NCBI GenBank assembly: GCA_963922205.1
Contig: CAWUHX010000150.1
Coordinates: 496,001 to 560,000, forward strand
Reading direction: 5' to 3'
Origin: Romanomermis culicivorax
Taxonomy: Eukaryota; Nematoda; Enoplea; Mermithida; Mermithidae
DNA: 64,000 nucleotides
Both the position numbers and the translations under genes were made by a program. Each line of letters opens with the position of its first letter. The first letter of the stretch is position 1. The notes below the pieces were generated by a model. It saw only the letters and a program-made list of their open reading frames with translations, was not told the origin of the DNA and made no database searches. Positions 42,301-52,499 of the stretch are shown here, in pieces.

Positions 42301-45300
42301 GGGATGTCTACCAACCAAAAGCCAGAGAAGCTGGCCCAATATCATTTTTTACGAGTGCAGTGGCCAAATATTTTGCTTTCGAGCAATTTGAGTCAGAAAG
42401 AGTTTTCTTCATGGTAAATGACGCCGTTAGGGAAATCTACCGGGACTATGAACAACAGTTCAGAGTCCAGGGAGCGTTTCTCTATGATCGGACTAATTTA
42501 CCTGAAGAACTCTGGGAGAGGGTCATGTATGACTTTCTCCCCAGGTGGCTCAAGTCGGAGAGAGCACCTGATGCTTTTTCCTCGGTAAGGTATTTGGTTA
42601 TGATGCTATTCCTCGTGTTGGAATGCGCCCCGCTATCCCCGATGCATATTGGAAACATTTATGCCAGGGCGATGGTGGCGGCGAATAACCGACTGTTGAG
42701 GGTGTATAATAACCACGATACCCCCTTGGAATATAAAACGGCCTTTCGATCTGTGATGCTTAGTAGCAATCACCAGGTCGGAGTGATGGGAGCCAAAAGA
42801 AGTGCCAGTTCAGACTTGCAAAGCTCTGTTAAGTTCAGTAAAGCTCAAGACGGAAAAACTGGCGCTACTTTGAAGGTTCCCGGACCTCAAGGTCAGGGTC
42901 AAGGCCAAGGAAGCCAGGAAATAGCTCCAAGTACGCAAGGAAAGGTGCAAAAGACTGGTAACCGAGGCCGAGGCCAGTTTCAGTTCCACAACCCCAACCG
43001 GGGTGGTCGTGGAGCGGTGCGTGGCAGAGGTGCCGCGCCTCAGGTGCAAGGCAGAGGAGGCCAGCAGGGCCAGTGGGTATGGAGACCTTACGGAGGTCGT
43101 GGAGGAGCCCAGAGAGGGGCGCAAGGAGGCGGCGGGCCGCAACAGTAAATTAGCCGCATAATTTTGGCCAAAAAATATTGTTTTCGCATTTATTTTTCAC
43201 AAAAAACACAAAATACAAAAAAAAATACAAAATCACAAAAAATACAAAAAAAATACAAAACACAAAATACAAAAAAAAATCTTTCTTATTTGTTGCGCGC
43301 TTTAAATTTCTATTCGTTTTTCGTACCTCGCATCGCCAAAAAACGGGCATGTATAAAAATTTATTTTTTCACTTAATCTCATTTAAATCTCGCCTTATTT
43401 TTTCTTTTTTTTATTTTTTGCTCAATCGATACGCCCGGGAGATTTTGATTTTTTTTTTGTGATACTCGTACTAATGTACATATTTTGTAAATTATTTAGA
43501 TATTTTAGAAAATGTTTTTTTGGCGAGGGCAACGTTGGAAAAAGGGCGGAGGCTTCACGGCGAAACACACAACCAGAAAGAGATAGACAGACAAATGTTC
43601 TGTCCCTGGCGTCCAGCGTAAAGCACGAAACGAAAGATCACGGGATGGACGGCAACCGAAGACCCTCGGCCCTGGTGCAGGTCAAATTGGATTTCGGCGG
43701 TACGCCAACAAGTCAAGCCAACGCGGAGTCGTCGATCCGTCGGCGTCCAGACCAAGAGGTAGCGCACCCGGACGGCCTTGTGGACATTCCGGTATGCCTG
43801 GTAAAAGACTTGACGTAAGAGGGTGGTCATTCGGAAAGCTTTCCGCAAGGGGGCATGAATGACCAAAAAGGTTCAGAAAACTGCCTTGACTGTATTAGGG
43901 CCTGAAAAGGTTCCAAAATTGTCATTGTGGCGTAATATGAATCTTTTTAACCTCCCGTTGGTCAGTTTCGAGGCTCGAGGGATGTCAGGGATGGACATAG
44001 TCTATCTCAAAGTTGTGAAGAAATAGCCGAAGTTGACGCGTTTTGCGTCGACGCCGATTTGCATAGACACCGTGCATAAATATGCCGGTCGTCTATGTTT
44101 TTGGTCATTCAGTGATTCATTGTTTTGTTTTTTATTGAAAAGAAAATATCGGCGGCCCAGTAGGGCATAATATTATATTATTTTGTTATATTATTGTGGT
44201 GGAGCATTTCCGCCTGGAATACAACGACCCTCGGCCGATCGCCTGTGGATTACTCGCAGCGGAGGGAACGCAGGTTAGACCCCGGATCTCTGGAGAGCCA
44301 CCCAGCGTGCAAGTCTACATTTACAACTCAGTTCTCGGCCTGACTTCTGATTTTGCCCCTGGTTTGAAGTTACTTGAGCTCAGGGTGTTATCATTTCTTC
44401 TGCAGTTCTTCGGGACGAAAGCAGGAGATCTTTGTTGATTTAGAGACTGACCGAACTGTTGCAAGCTTATTCTACCTAAGGTTTCGGCCTGATTAGGTGA
44501 ATTTGTAAGTGACTGATTAGGTCTATTTTTGGTATCAAATCCTTTATTTATATTTCTCAATCTACCCCAAGTCTCATTTCAACATTTGCAAGCTTCTATC
44601 TGCATCGCGCAGGAATGATTGATTTTTATTTTTCTTTTGCGCTTTTTATTTTTCGATTTTTTTCGTATTTTTCATCTTTTTCGGATTTTTCATATTTCGC
44701 ATTTGTCGAGACGACGAATACACATTTTTTGAGAAGAGCAAAATCCAAAAGTAAAAAAAGTTGTCATACTTCGCCGCGGTACCGCGCGGCGAAGTATGAC
44801 AAGCCAACGCGCGGCGCCGCTTGTTAGTATGAATAGAACAACCGGCGCCGCACGGTACCGCACGCTACCACGCGGTACCTCGCGGCGAAGTATGACAGGG
44901 CCTTAAAGCTTTAAAAAGTGCTGTCTAAGCAAATTATTTCATATATCTGACTAATATAGGAGTAAGAATATACTGTTTGGATATTAGAAGACCTTCCTAA
45001 GACCTTTCTTTTCATAATCAATAACTAAAAAAATTTGTATTCAACCTCCTGTCCTGGCTGACCCCCAGCAGAAATTCTATGCTGTGCATGTAAGCGCACC
45101 ACTATAACAATTTCACTTTCTGCTATCATGAAAAATGGTCACATTGTAATTCCATAAAACAGTAGTGAACGTTGATGTTATGATAAAATTCAAGAACAAC
45201 ATGATAGCCTTATGACTCATAGCTACGCATATTTATGAATCGAAAGGAATTCTTACTCCTTGGTCAGGCCATAGCATGTACCAAACGTGCACGACATAAC

Positions 45301-48300
45301 GACTTTCGCCGGTCAGTAGATTGATCAATTTTAGCAAAGAAGCCTGGCACGACGACCTTTTGTCGCCTTTCACGTACGCAATGCGGAATATGCCCGCCCT
45401 AAAGTCCGTTTCATTGTTCATCGGGAAATAACGGGCGCATTTATTCCTACCACATTCCGAAAATCGCGTCAACATAACCACGGTGGCTACTCTTTCTTGC
45501 CAAACCATGCGCCAAATGTCGCAGCATGTGACGTCCGTAGGACCCTGAATAGTAGTGGGAAATGTGGGCATATAATCCGTAGATGGAATAATCCATGCTG
45601 GGGGTCAAGGTGCATACATTTCTCACGTTTACTCATTTATTCTGTCTGATGTTCAACACTTGGAAATTCACTGGGGATCAAAACCTGCTGGGGTCAGCCG
45701 GATTTGTGCATGCCGTCAATAGATGGTTTGTCAGTGGTCAAGAACCCTAACAACCTCCCTAAAACGTGTGTGGCACATACAAGCTCAAATGTTTTTCCCT
45801 GACGATATGTAAAAATGTTCACTAGATTTTCAGACGCAGTTCCTGAGAAGTTTGACTTCAACTATAATAAATTAAGAATAAATCATACCTAAAAATCAGG
45901 TATGTTAAGTTCTTTAGCATGCTGAGCATCGTTCCGGAATTTATTCCACATGAAAGTCAAAATTCGCGTAGCTACAGAGTCCTAAACTTCAGAATTTTTA
46001 AATTTTTTAGGATCTTATGTTATGTGCACATGACTCAAAATACCAAAGCGTAATAAAGAAAACACAACCGTAAAACATTTGTCGTGTGCTGGATAAAAGT
46101 ATCTGTAATTAGGTATGAAACAAATTTCATAATCTCGCACTTTACACGTTTTAAGTTTTGAGCTGTTCTCAAATGTCAAAAATGCGGCAGAAAAAGTCAA
46201 AAAAGACATTTGGAGCATTTTCCGATAAGATGTCACAGAATGTTTTTTTTTCATTTCTCTGGGCACTGTTGTGAGCAATTCGACTCGAAATCTTCATAAA
46301 TTTTCATCAATCTCGCTTTGACGATCGCTGAATGATATGCTCCAAATGAGAGGTCAAAAAATCTTAAAATTTCCTAACAAATTTTAGAAATATGAGATCC
46401 ATTAACAACAAAATGCCAAGAGTTATTCCGATGCCTTGCTGCCTTGAAAAAGCATTACAATCCAGCATCATTTGATTTATTTTCGGCTCACTGACATCAC
46501 TTGGTGTCAAACAGGGTGTTTCCAATAGAAAAGAACTTTCTCACAGCATGTAGCATAGGCAGGAGTCAGACAGTCGACACTTATTTTGCAACTTTAAATT
46601 CGCAGCCTCGACTTTTTTCAACTAAATTACTGAAGGAAGGAGCTTTGTTGCGTCTCTTCCCAGGACACCCTGATGCACAACCGTCATGAATAAACTGATG
46701 AAATTGTGCCAGTGATTCAACCCACATTTATTCATTTTATTCATATAATCAAAACGTTTTCAATGTATCCTGCATCTCGCAAATGGTGTACAACACCAAA
46801 ACGAAACGCAAATCTAACTGAAATTTTAACATATATTGAACATCAGTGGCTATAGAAATTAAGATTCTGCGGCATGGAAAGGGGCCCGAAAAAGGCTCCA
46901 ATTGACACCTTAAAATGCATAAAATTGTAAGGTATAGGATTAAAAAATTTTCTCCATGCCTGCATATAGCACATAATGAACATTTGGCTACAGAATCAGG
47001 TCTTATCTACACTGTAATATTTCGAAACACATATACAGACCGAGAAATGCTGAACAATGTAAAAATATTCGGAGTTTTTGGCGAATATGTGCCCTTGATC
47101 GATTTTCGTAATTCATACATTTTCTGAAAGCTCCTGATGAGACGAGTTCAGAACAACAATAATTTTGATTGGGTCGCGAATATTGGTGGAGTTACCGTTG
47201 TTTGAAATTTTTGTTTTCGGCATATATTGGGTATTAGTGGAGCTGGTTGACACTCGTTTAACACGTACATGCTATAAGATATACATAATAGAAATGATAT
47301 AGCACTGATGTATGTTCATTTTAACAGGCAAGCTATGCTTGCTGCCATCAACAGAAGGAGGGTGATTTTAGCAGCCGTTCAACCACATTTGGAGGAGCCT
47401 CAACAGCACTGCACCCTTTAGACGCAGCTGCTGTTCCCTAAGCCTAAGCCTGAGGAAGATTTTAAAGGAAGAATAAATGTCGGCTGCTATCTTTATCTTG
47501 ACAAATTTCTTGTAGTCGTAGGTGCTAATGCATCAGTGAAAATTCACAATGTACGATATGTGTATTCGATTAATGTATATAAATTTATTCCATGATTTAC
47601 TGTCTCAAGGATGTCTGAGTTTCCCTGTATTGACATTCATGTAAATTCCCTTGAAGTGTTCTGTTTTGAACGTCTCGCACCCAGAAGTCGTTATTGACCC
47701 AATTAAAGATGTTACATAATTAATTTGCACATCCACACCTGGTCCTCATAACCCACTCGAAATGCACCTGCCCATAGGTACAGTAATTCCCCCCCTCCCC
47801 AAAGTCGTAAAGACACTCCTCCCCTAACAAAATGTAGAAATCCAAACCCAGACACCAGTTTCAAGTGGAACAGTAGCCACAGTACATTACAGAAGCATAT
47901 ACACATGTAATTATTAAGCACATAGGCGTGACTAAGTCTACAATGAGTCGGAAGCATAGACAGAGAAGCTAAGCGTAACACAAAAAGGCGTGGTAAAGCA
48001 TACTATAGTTAGGAAGCATAAAAGGCGTGGTTAGGTAAGCATACAGTACATGGAAGTGTATGAAGCAGGAAGCGACAATTGGTTGGAAGAAGCTTTTGGA
48101 AGCAGACCCCCCACGGATCAAGGGTGTGGCCAAGAGGAAGCAGTATAAAAGGCGAAGAAAGTGTGAAATAGTTAGTTGTTCATATTCCGTTTTTAAAATC
48201 TGTGTGTGGAAGCTTAGTGAGATATTCGTGTAAAATCAAGCATGTTACCGTCGACGCCTAATTGAAGCAGTCGGCGATATTGTATTTCATTCAGTTATCA

Positions 48301-49309
48301 TTATTTTTCGTAGCGTACTCTGTATTGTTTATCATGTGCCATCCCCGAGGACCTTGGGAATTGAGCGAATTGAAACAAGTAAAAGTACAGTGAAAATCGG
48401 GCGTTACAGTATCAAATTCATATCTGAACTCGTAGTATTCTAAACTTCTGAAATTTCGGAAATTTTCCTAACTTTCATGCACTGTAACTTCGTGAATATT
48501 GCCGACCCAATCAAATTTTTTGTTTATATGAACTCAGGTCACCGAGATCTAACGAAATATGTGTAAACTAGCGAAATTCATTGGGGGCACATCTTCGCCA
48601 ATTTACCCAAATATTCATCTTTGGAGTACTGTAGCTAGGCGAATTTCGACTTCATGCGGAATGAATGTTGCGACTATACTCAGCATGTAAAACTTGGAGT
48701 TTTCCATCAAGTTTCAACTCATAATAGCTCAACATAACACAAGATCGAATCTTTCAAAAATACCTTCTTGAAAATATTGTTAATTTTTTACAAGACTTCC
48801 TGAAAATTACAGTATGACGTTTACCTGCGTTAAAATATAGGCGTTAGGTCTCTTATAACCGCTGACGAAATTGGCGTGAACGTAATCGGGCGACAAGCCG
48901 TCTCTCATAACGACCCTCGTCTTTTCGAAACAGGGCATGTCTTGATAGCGATTACAATTGGCATTTTTTGTCCATGTTTCGTAGGTTTGACCGTGCGATT
49001 CTAAAAGCGATTCCAATGACGTAAAATCGGCTTCTATCCGACCGACGCCTTGTTTTTTAATCTTCGAGAAAATATGACGCGTATTTAACAACAGTATCGA
49101 AATTTTTGAAATGAATGCAGTTGATATGTTGACAGAAAAATTTAGTTTTTGACAGGGTCTCCCGGAACAAAAATTTATTCAAACGTGTAATAAATCCTCA
49201 CTAAATCAAACCACGGCAAGAAATTCTCCTGCAGACAATTGCGCATATCTGTATACTGGGCGTGTAGAACGGCCACGGGAACTTCGTGGAAAAAATCAAA
49301 ATTTGCCAT
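39306..49309 (-). CDS. Single-domain protein tyrosine phosphatase, five exons
   Basis: Minus-strand exons 49309-49202, 49061-48825, 45544-45257, 40427-40289 and 39538-39306 total 1005 nt: 334 residues plus stop, all phases matching, introns GT-AG (140, 3280, 4829 and 750 nt). It hydrolyses phosphotyrosine through a cysteinyl-phosphate. Family marks: NRY (73-75), [16 protein letters not shown] across a splice junction, WRMVWQE, the WPD loop with general acid Asp 209, and the P-loop HCSAGIGRS with Cys 253 and Arg 259, split by an intron after Gly 258. His 297 replaces the first Gln of the usual QTxxQ motif; Gln 301 is kept. The start ATG has A at -3 and G at +4 and is the first in its frame. 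No signal peptide or membrane segment is predicted for this start, so it is probably cytosolic, although the frame stays open upstream through a hydrophobic stretch. Confidence 0.9.
40611..40684 (-). ncRNA. tRNA-like sequence (pseudogene or SINE head) in phosphatase intron 3
   Basis: On the minus strand GGTTAGCACAGTTAGTAGCGC resembles a D arm (A box). An anticodon arm TCTGC-CTTGGAT-GCAGA would put TGG (Pro) at the anticodon, and GAATCGAGCCC resembles a B box. The T stem and the acceptor stem do not pair, so I do not call a working tRNA. Confidence 0.35.
40730..40953 (-). repeat. Interspersed repeat family R1, copy c (left part)
   Basis: Reverse complement matches 50395-50650, with shared GCTGTAGTTTAAC, GCATAC-TGATTCCAAAT and the CTGCTGGGGGTCA core. 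The repeat is interrupted at 40957 by the inverted-repeat element and resumes at 44904, so the repeat is the older of the two. Confidence 0.6.
41789..41830. repeat. Direct repeat, left copy, inside the inverted-repeat element
   Basis: A 42-bp block containing TCTATCTGCATCGCGCAGGA that recurs at about 44585-44627 with one mismatch (A/C after GCAAG). It lies immediately upstream of the 434-codon gene. Confidence 0.8.
41844..43148 (+). CDS. Intronless K-rich / RGG-rich protein carried by the inverted-repeat element
   Basis: A 434-residue frame, starting at the first ATG (41844). Residues 1-32 are very basic (Lys/Glu/Arg); 33-90 are Ser/Thr-rich; 142-305 look like a folded, partly helical domain (for example [48 protein letters not shown]); 344-434 are Gly/Gln/Arg-rich with repeated RGG/RGR, an RNA-binding composition. 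No catalytic motif, zinc knuckle, signal peptide or membrane segment. The layout (basic disordered N-terminus, globular middle, RGG tail) recalls a nucleocapsid or gag-like protein, but I recognise no family. It has no introns, unlike host genes here. Function unknown. Confidence 0.7.
   Translation: MAERKKKMRVKEKEKRKKGTKGAKVEAKEEESKTASSSVISTSTPTITSTTTPTSQITSTSTGTPSLATSSVVTATLDSTSTTSQASGAIGLAMGKPIPKGQAKPSKDQKPGAAASQVQVAGPSKIKQAQAAQVTETPEVTAEKFKDSLLDFWDVYQPKAREAGPISFFTSAVAKYFAFEQFESERVFFMVNDAVREIYRDYEQQFRVQGAFLYDRTNLPEELWERVMYDFLPRWLKSERAPDAFSSVRYLVMMLFLVLECAPLSPMHIGNIYARAMVAANNRLLRVYNNHDTPLEYKTAFRSVMLSSNHQVGVMGAKRSASSDLQSSVKFSKAQDGKTGATLKVPGPQGQGQGQGSQEIAPSTQGKVQKTGNRGRGQFQFHNPNRGGRGAVRGRGAAPQVQGRGGQQGQWVWRPYGGRGGAQRGAQGGGGPQQ
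43149..44584. other. Downstream part of the inverted-repeat element
   Basis: A-rich stretch of AAATACAAAA words at 43195-43275, then a GC-richer part (43540-43860) with short frames on both strands that I cannot tell from chance, and another GC-richer block at 44200-44440. No recognised domain. Confidence 0.4.
44585..44627. repeat. Direct repeat, right copy, inside the inverted-repeat element
   Basis: Matches 41789-41830 in the same orientation with one mismatch. The two copies bracket 2.8 kb that includes the 434-codon gene. Confidence 0.8.
44763..44800. repeat. Perfect 16-bp palindrome in the right subterminal region
   Basis: Arms GTCATACTTCGCCGCG and its exact complement around a 6-nt centre (GTACCG). 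The arm repeats the terminal sequence of the element (GTCATACTTC), so it is a likely internal duplicate of the transposase-binding end. Confidence 0.8.
45600..47710. other. Part of phosphatase intron 2
   Basis: No exon recognised on either strand. Fragments of the R1 core (GCTGGGGGTCA or GCTGGGGTCA) appear near 45596 and 45690, as also near 45060 on the other side of exon 3. Confidence 0.45.
47711..48410 (+). mobile_element. Possible solo LTR or promoter block in phosphatase intron 2
   Basis: A TATA box (CAGTATAAAAGGCG, 48139-48152) follows a region of recurring GGAAGCATA and AAAGGCGTGG words. The block ends GGGCGTTACA at 48410, and TGTTAC occurs at 47711, giving LTR-like TG…CA limits. No target duplication was found and the left border is uncertain. 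Confidence 0.3.
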
Positions 49310-49399
49310 GATAACGCCAACTTGGGACAGGAACAAGAGGTTAGAAAATATAACTGAAGTAGTACGAATTAAGTGTGAATTCAGTAGTGTACAATACGC

Positions 49400-50394
49400 T
49401 GTGTAACAAATTGAAAATTGGAAACTGTTGCCAGCTTCAGTTCATGTGTCGTGTACAGTCAACTTGTGAAAACTCGGTATAGGCTTATGGTGCAGGTTTT
49501 TTACATGCAGGTATGGGCTGTAGATCCTGACCAGCAGATTTTTGGCGGCAAATTTGGGAACATGTTTCATTTTTGACTGGGGATCTCAACATTCAGATAA
49601 GAAAAATTTCAGTTCATTCAGACCGCGTAATTCAACAGTTGATCCGGTACCTATAGTCCGTTTTTGTTGAAATGGGTGCAAATAATAACAGTGGAAAGCA
49701 AGCACTATTTCATATGTTTACGAGTTCCTGCTAAATTAAATCTCAAACAGGACTCAAAATTTATGAGCAAACTCAACTAACCATTAACAATTTGGTAAAA
49801 ATTATGTCCTAATACTTTTGTGTAAAAGATTTCGACCACAGCGGTAGTTTTTGTCATATTCCGCTAACAGCCTATAGGCAGATTTACGTGATTCTTGACA
49901 GACTTCCGAAGATGTTTCATTTTTGGACTAGCGTAGAAAAAAAATTAGAAAATGCAAAGTTAAGGATATTTATAGTCCCTTTACTTTGATATTATATGGA
50001 ATCAGCGATAACTTGAAAAATAGGTTCAATTTGACATACAATTTTCACGAAGTGAAAAACTATATTGTAAAAAATGCAGAAGTTCGCTGCCATAATAGGT
50101 AGGTCAAAACGGTGGAAGAAAAATGTTCGTATCTGCTTTTGATTTTTGTGGAACTGAATCGACGCATGGATAGTAGTGTCGTGAAATTTTGCCCGTTCAA
50201 CCCGATTACTGAAAAAAATTTTCTGTTTATCGCTCATGGACAGGCAAACTTTTTGTTCATGGATTACAACAACAAGCTTACTAAATTATCTGTTGTTAAA
50301 CAAATTTAAATGAGATCGCTGAAGCTTTCATTTCAGATACTATAGTAGAAACTCGGTCAAAATCTTCGTTTGTACTCACAAGATTCTATTGCAA
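49400..50394. other. Non-coding spacer upstream of the phosphatase
   Basis: No gene seen. The minus-strand frame of phosphatase exon 1 remains open for about 40 codons above the ATG without another ATG. Confidence 0.45.
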
Positions 50395-50650
50395 ATGTTT
50401 ACACTTCCAATGCAAGATTTTAATCTTATTTATTTGGAATCATGTATGCTTTGTTCAGAGAAATCGTTAAACTACAGCATCTTTTTCATTTTTATGGCGT
50501 CTTTCTCTTGTTTTCTTTCTAATTTTCCTTCATCTTCTTGGTCAATGCCAGGGTGCAGAATCAGCTGGAGGTCATCAAGAATCTGCTGGGGGTCAATCAA
50601 AACCTGTTGGGGTCAGACCCCCAAACCCCTCCATGTGCATGCATGACCAA
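50395..50650 (+). repeat. Interspersed repeat family R1, copy b
   Basis: The most complete copy: TTTGGAATCATGTATGC, then GTTAAACTACAGCATC, a pyrimidine-rich stretch, and three spaced versions of the CTG(C/T)TGGGGGTCA core ending near TGTGCATGCATGAC. Its left part shows an uninterrupted version of the site where copy c carries the 3.9-kb insertion. Confidence 0.6.
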
Positions 50651-51363
50651 GACCCCCACAGAAAACCCCTATCTATAAGAACATGTGGCCAAAGCCTAAG
50701 CATAAGCCTTGACCGCAATGTATATCTCAGCACCTTTCCTTTAGCATCTTCTTTCAGAGTTTTCAAGATTAGTCAGGGTATTCTAAGTCACATTTATGCA
50801 AATTTTAGTGTAAATATGCCCTATAATCAAAAAGATTTGTGAAACAACTCGCATGCCTATAGGCTATGGAAATGCATTATAACACGCAAAGATTTTGAAT
50901 TTACACCTGAAGATCATACCTCGTGCCTTCGTGAATAACTCACAGTCTGTTTTTCTCAAAATTCTTGTACATAATAACATTGGAAAGCATTACTATTTTA
51001 TATTTTTACCATTTGTTGCTGAATTCGTTATCACACAGGATGATTGAAAATTTCTGAGCTTATTCGACTAGCTTTTAGCATTTTTTGAGAAGACTTCCAC
51101 CGTAAAAGTTTTGTGTGAACGATTTTTTCGACACTTTCAGTTTTTTCACTTTCGTATCTTATAAAAAATATACAAAAATTTTACAAATGCTGGCATTTTT
51201 TCGTTTTAGGAAAAATTGTGTGCGGTTCTAGATCAACTTTTCCTAAACACTATCTAACGAATAGCGATTTTTTATATCGTTTCAAGAAAATTCACTTCAG
51301 TTAGGTTCACTGGAATATATAAAGTTTAATATTCAAATTTCGAGTTCACAGATTCTGTAAAAA

Positions 51364-51639
51364 TTAAGGTTTCGTCAAATTCAAAAGTGAAAGACGGAAA
51401 ATTTTTGGTATGAAAGTATTTGTACAGTAGAACTTTTCCTTTTTGTAGCGACTTCCGCTATAAAAAAAGGCAAAACACCACAGCTTCCAGTAGAATTTCG
51501 CCTTTCCCGTGACACGGAAAAAAGTATTCTTCAATTGTTCATCTAGAAGGAGCTCAGATACATTGTCATGACTGAAGTCAGCGTTGAGAAATCGTACATA
51601 GAAATCGACTCGAAATGGCTCAAATGGTGTCTCAGCCAC
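51364..51639 (-). CDS. Possible exon, function unknown
   Basis: On the minus strand a good acceptor (GTTTTAG at 51646-51640) precedes an open frame reading ETPFEPFRVDFYVRFLNAD and so on, 91 codons to a stop. The protein-like first 55 codons are suggestive, but I find no donor or partner exon with confidence. Confidence 0.22.
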   Translation of the reverse strand: MAETPFEPFRVDFYVRFLNADFSHDNVSELLLDEQLKNTFFRVTGKAKFYWKLWCFAFFYSGSRYKKEKFYCTNTFIPKIFRLSLLNLTKP

Positions 51640-51825
51640 CTAAAACACCTGGAACCACGATATGGATGCAACCGACAACAAGTAAAAATTCTTTGTTGTT
51701 CCTGGAATCACAGATTTCACGATCAAAAAGTCTACTGAACCATGGATTGCGAGGTCAAGCATATTTCAAATGAAAAAATGTTCACAGAGACGATATCGAA
51801 CATATGAATCACTACACTCCCACAC

Positions 51826-52490
51826 GAGCATTTCACATTGATGCTGAAATCAGAATAAAAAACCAAAACAAAATCTCTCATCAATACCGGTGATCAATGC
51901 TCAGTAATATCCTATCTACACAGACAAAAGTCACTGATCGCCCTATAATTGATGCTCCAGGTCTGATAATTTTCAAAATAAGTTCGTCTTCCAGAGCACA
52001 TAGTTTAATGTTGGATACTGCCTACTGGGGCAGAGCAATGCCTCCTAAGAACCAATATCCTTGTTTATCCTAGCTTTCAAGCTATAATCAATTTTCCTGA
52101 GAATTTCATCTGAATCTGTGATGTTCAGAAAGAACTGAACGTAGTCTAAAAACTGATCGTAAAATCACTCAGAAGTTTTTTCCAATATTTCTACAGGTCA
52201 GAATCGAACTCAAAATATCGAAAGTGAAAAGTTTTTTCCAAAGACTGTTATAATTGGGCAACCTATGGTGACTTTTGTCTATAATGTTTGGGCAACCTAT
52301 GGTGACTTTTGTCTATAATGTGATGCCTCACATGGCAATTCACTCTTCATTTCGACTTTTGAGGGGACATGAACCCAGAATCACCCTCGATTTTGATTTC
52401 GCTAAAATACTAACACTGCAGCTAAGACATGAAGCTTATCAACAAATCTTTACTCAAGCACAACTCACTTGTATAGTGAAGTTTTAGAAA
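51826..52490 (+). pseudogene. Decayed LTR-retroelement relic: protease and integrase pieces
   Basis: At about 51826-51930, with one frame change, the sequence reads like the start of a retroviral-type protease: AFHIDAEI, then LINTGDQCSVIS, in which the catalytic DTG has become NTG. At about 52310-52400 VMPHMAIHSSF…RLLRGHEPRI resembles the late integrase core of gypsy-type pol. Stops and shifts separate the pieces and reverse transcriptase is not found. An old, inactive copy. Confidence 0.5.
52254..52321. repeat. 34-bp perfect tandem duplication
   Basis: Two adjacent identical 34-bp units beginning TTGGGCAACCTATGGTGAC, inside the retroelement relic; identity indicates a recent event. Confidence 0.85.
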
Positions 52491-52499
52491 ATTTGAAAA

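Larger units (their letters stand above)
40957..44903. mobile_element. 3.9-kb inverted-repeat DNA transposon with TAA target duplication
   Basis: The ends are 17-bp perfect inverted repeats, AGGCCCTGTCATACTTC, continuing imperfectly into GC-rich subterminal blocks (GCGGCGCCGGTTG then TCTAT-CATA in both). TAA is duplicated at 40954-40956 and 44904-44906, a three-base target as used by PIF/Harbinger elements (TWA). Two related R1 copies elsewhere in the window lack the insertion and show one TAA, which supports the borders. It lies in intron 3 of the phosphatase gene. It carries an intronless 434-codon gene but no transposase I can recognise, so it is probably non-autonomous or a new kind of carrier. 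Confidence 0.78.

Noticed and set aside
43459..43866. Overlapping frames of 119 (+) and 103 (-) codons in a GC-richer patch of the inverted-repeat element
   Set aside because: No domain, no good start context, and open frames on both strands at once, as expected from composition.
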